From Saccopteryx bilineata (lineage: Eukaryota; Chordata; Mammalia; Chiroptera; Emballonuridae), in assembly GCF_036850765.1 (NCBI RefSeq), contig NC_089493.1, positions 8,991,632 through 9,055,631 on the forward strand: a stretch of DNA of 64,000 bases, in the 5' to 3' direction. The notes beneath the pieces were generated by a model. That model worked only from the letters and a program-made list of their open reading frames with translations. It had not been told where the DNA came from and did no database searches. Each line of letters starts with the position of its first letter. Positions within the stretch are counted from its first letter, which is position 1. Below, one piece after another: positions 63,313 to 64,000 of the stretch. The position numbers and the translations under genes are program-made.

Positions 63313-64000
63313 AGTGAAGTGTAACAGAGTGAAACCTACCCCTGCCCTATGAGCCCTCCGCCCAATAATCACACTGCAGGTGCCATTTCTCGGGTGCCCA
63401 CAGTGTCCAAGCTGTGCTGGGGGCCCGCCCACTGCAGGATGGGCTGTGACCTCCACCGGACCATCCACACAGCTGCCTCTTGGAGACTCAGCAGCGTCCT
63501 GGGGTCGCACCAACCAGTATGAGCAGAGCCAGGGCTAGAACTCCAGGCTGCCTGAGGCTAGAACCCCAGAGGCCTCGAATGGAGGAATCTTTTGGGATGA
63601 ACGTATGAATCACTTTTTAATTTTTTTTTGTATTTTATGATGTGTTTACATCTTGGGGTCTTGTGGACCTGGGGAGGGATGGTCCCTTTCAGCTAATTCC
63701 TGGAGAAAGCAAAGAACTTACCAGGGAGTCCAGAGCCCACACCTCCACCCACTTCCTTCATCAAACTCTCACACATGAAGCCAATATTCCCCATGCCCTA
63801 AATCGCCCCAGGGCCGGATATGAGACAACTAGAGACCATGTCTATAGTCCAGAGCCTGGTGAAATGGTCCAGATCATTCAATCCTGAGCTCACTCAGTAT
63901 ACACCCCGTGCCTTGCTCATTCCCACCCACAAAAACCACGTGAAAGACTGGCCTATGCTTTCCCCCACTCCTGCCGTGTCCTGAGGCCCCTGGTGCTGCC
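63313..64000. other. unassigned sequence to window end
   Basis: No gene or repeat family is recognised; T-rich patch at 63616-63629. Confidence 0.4.

Overview
The window looks like nuclear DNA from a bat. The main evidence is two families of tRNA-derived SINEs with CT-rich or A-rich tails (five copies of a short Ves-like type, two of a long type whose head reads like a tRNA gene). With them are a 337-bp nonautonomous hAT transposon of a type I associate with bats, a 5'-truncated L1 of bat type, and many old mammalian repeats (MIR, L2, L1M, MaLR/MLT2 LTR pieces). All repeat family names come from memory of consensus sequences, not from a database search. I cannot place it below the level of bats; rhinolophoid or emballonurid are both possible.

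I find no protein-coding gene, no splice-supported exon series of a known family and no functional RNA gene. The long open frames are all explained by tandem repeats, transposon sequence or chance in GC-rich DNA. The region is best read as intergenic or deep intronic.

Layout. 1-5 kb: GC-rich unique DNA with a perfect 74-bp tandem duplication, a MaLR LTR piece and several MIRs. 5.2-5.9 kb: a large CATC array beside an L2 tail. 6-11 kb: MIR/L2 fragments, a polypurine tract, CA and GA microsatellites and a G-quadruplex-like repeat. 12.3-13.2 kb: AT-rich L1 remnant. 13-18 kb: MIRs, an L1 3' end and a second CATC/L2 pair. 18.0-18.9 kb: a TAAT-rich patch followed by a minisatellite of about 29 units of 23 bp, most carrying CACCTG. 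20-24 kb: Ves SINEs, a third CATC/L2 pair and a 94-bp duplication. 24.7-30 kb: L1M 3' ends and a MaLR LTR. 30-40 kb: Ves SINEs, L2, MIR, MLT2 LTR ends and small tandem duplications. 44.5-46.7 kb: a 2.1-kb L1 inserted into a MIR. 48.6-49 kb: the hAT element. 51.8-53 kb: a triplication and a long SINE. 54-64 kb: L1M, L2 and MIR pieces, a Ves SINE, a candidate regulatory patch near 57.3 kb and a second long SINE with perfect target-site duplications.

There is no gene system to describe. The more interesting signals are regulatory or mechanistic: CTCF-like cores carried by the long SINE, the CACCTG minisatellite, three CATC arrays that each abut an L2-like tail, and nested or precisely bounded transposon insertions.
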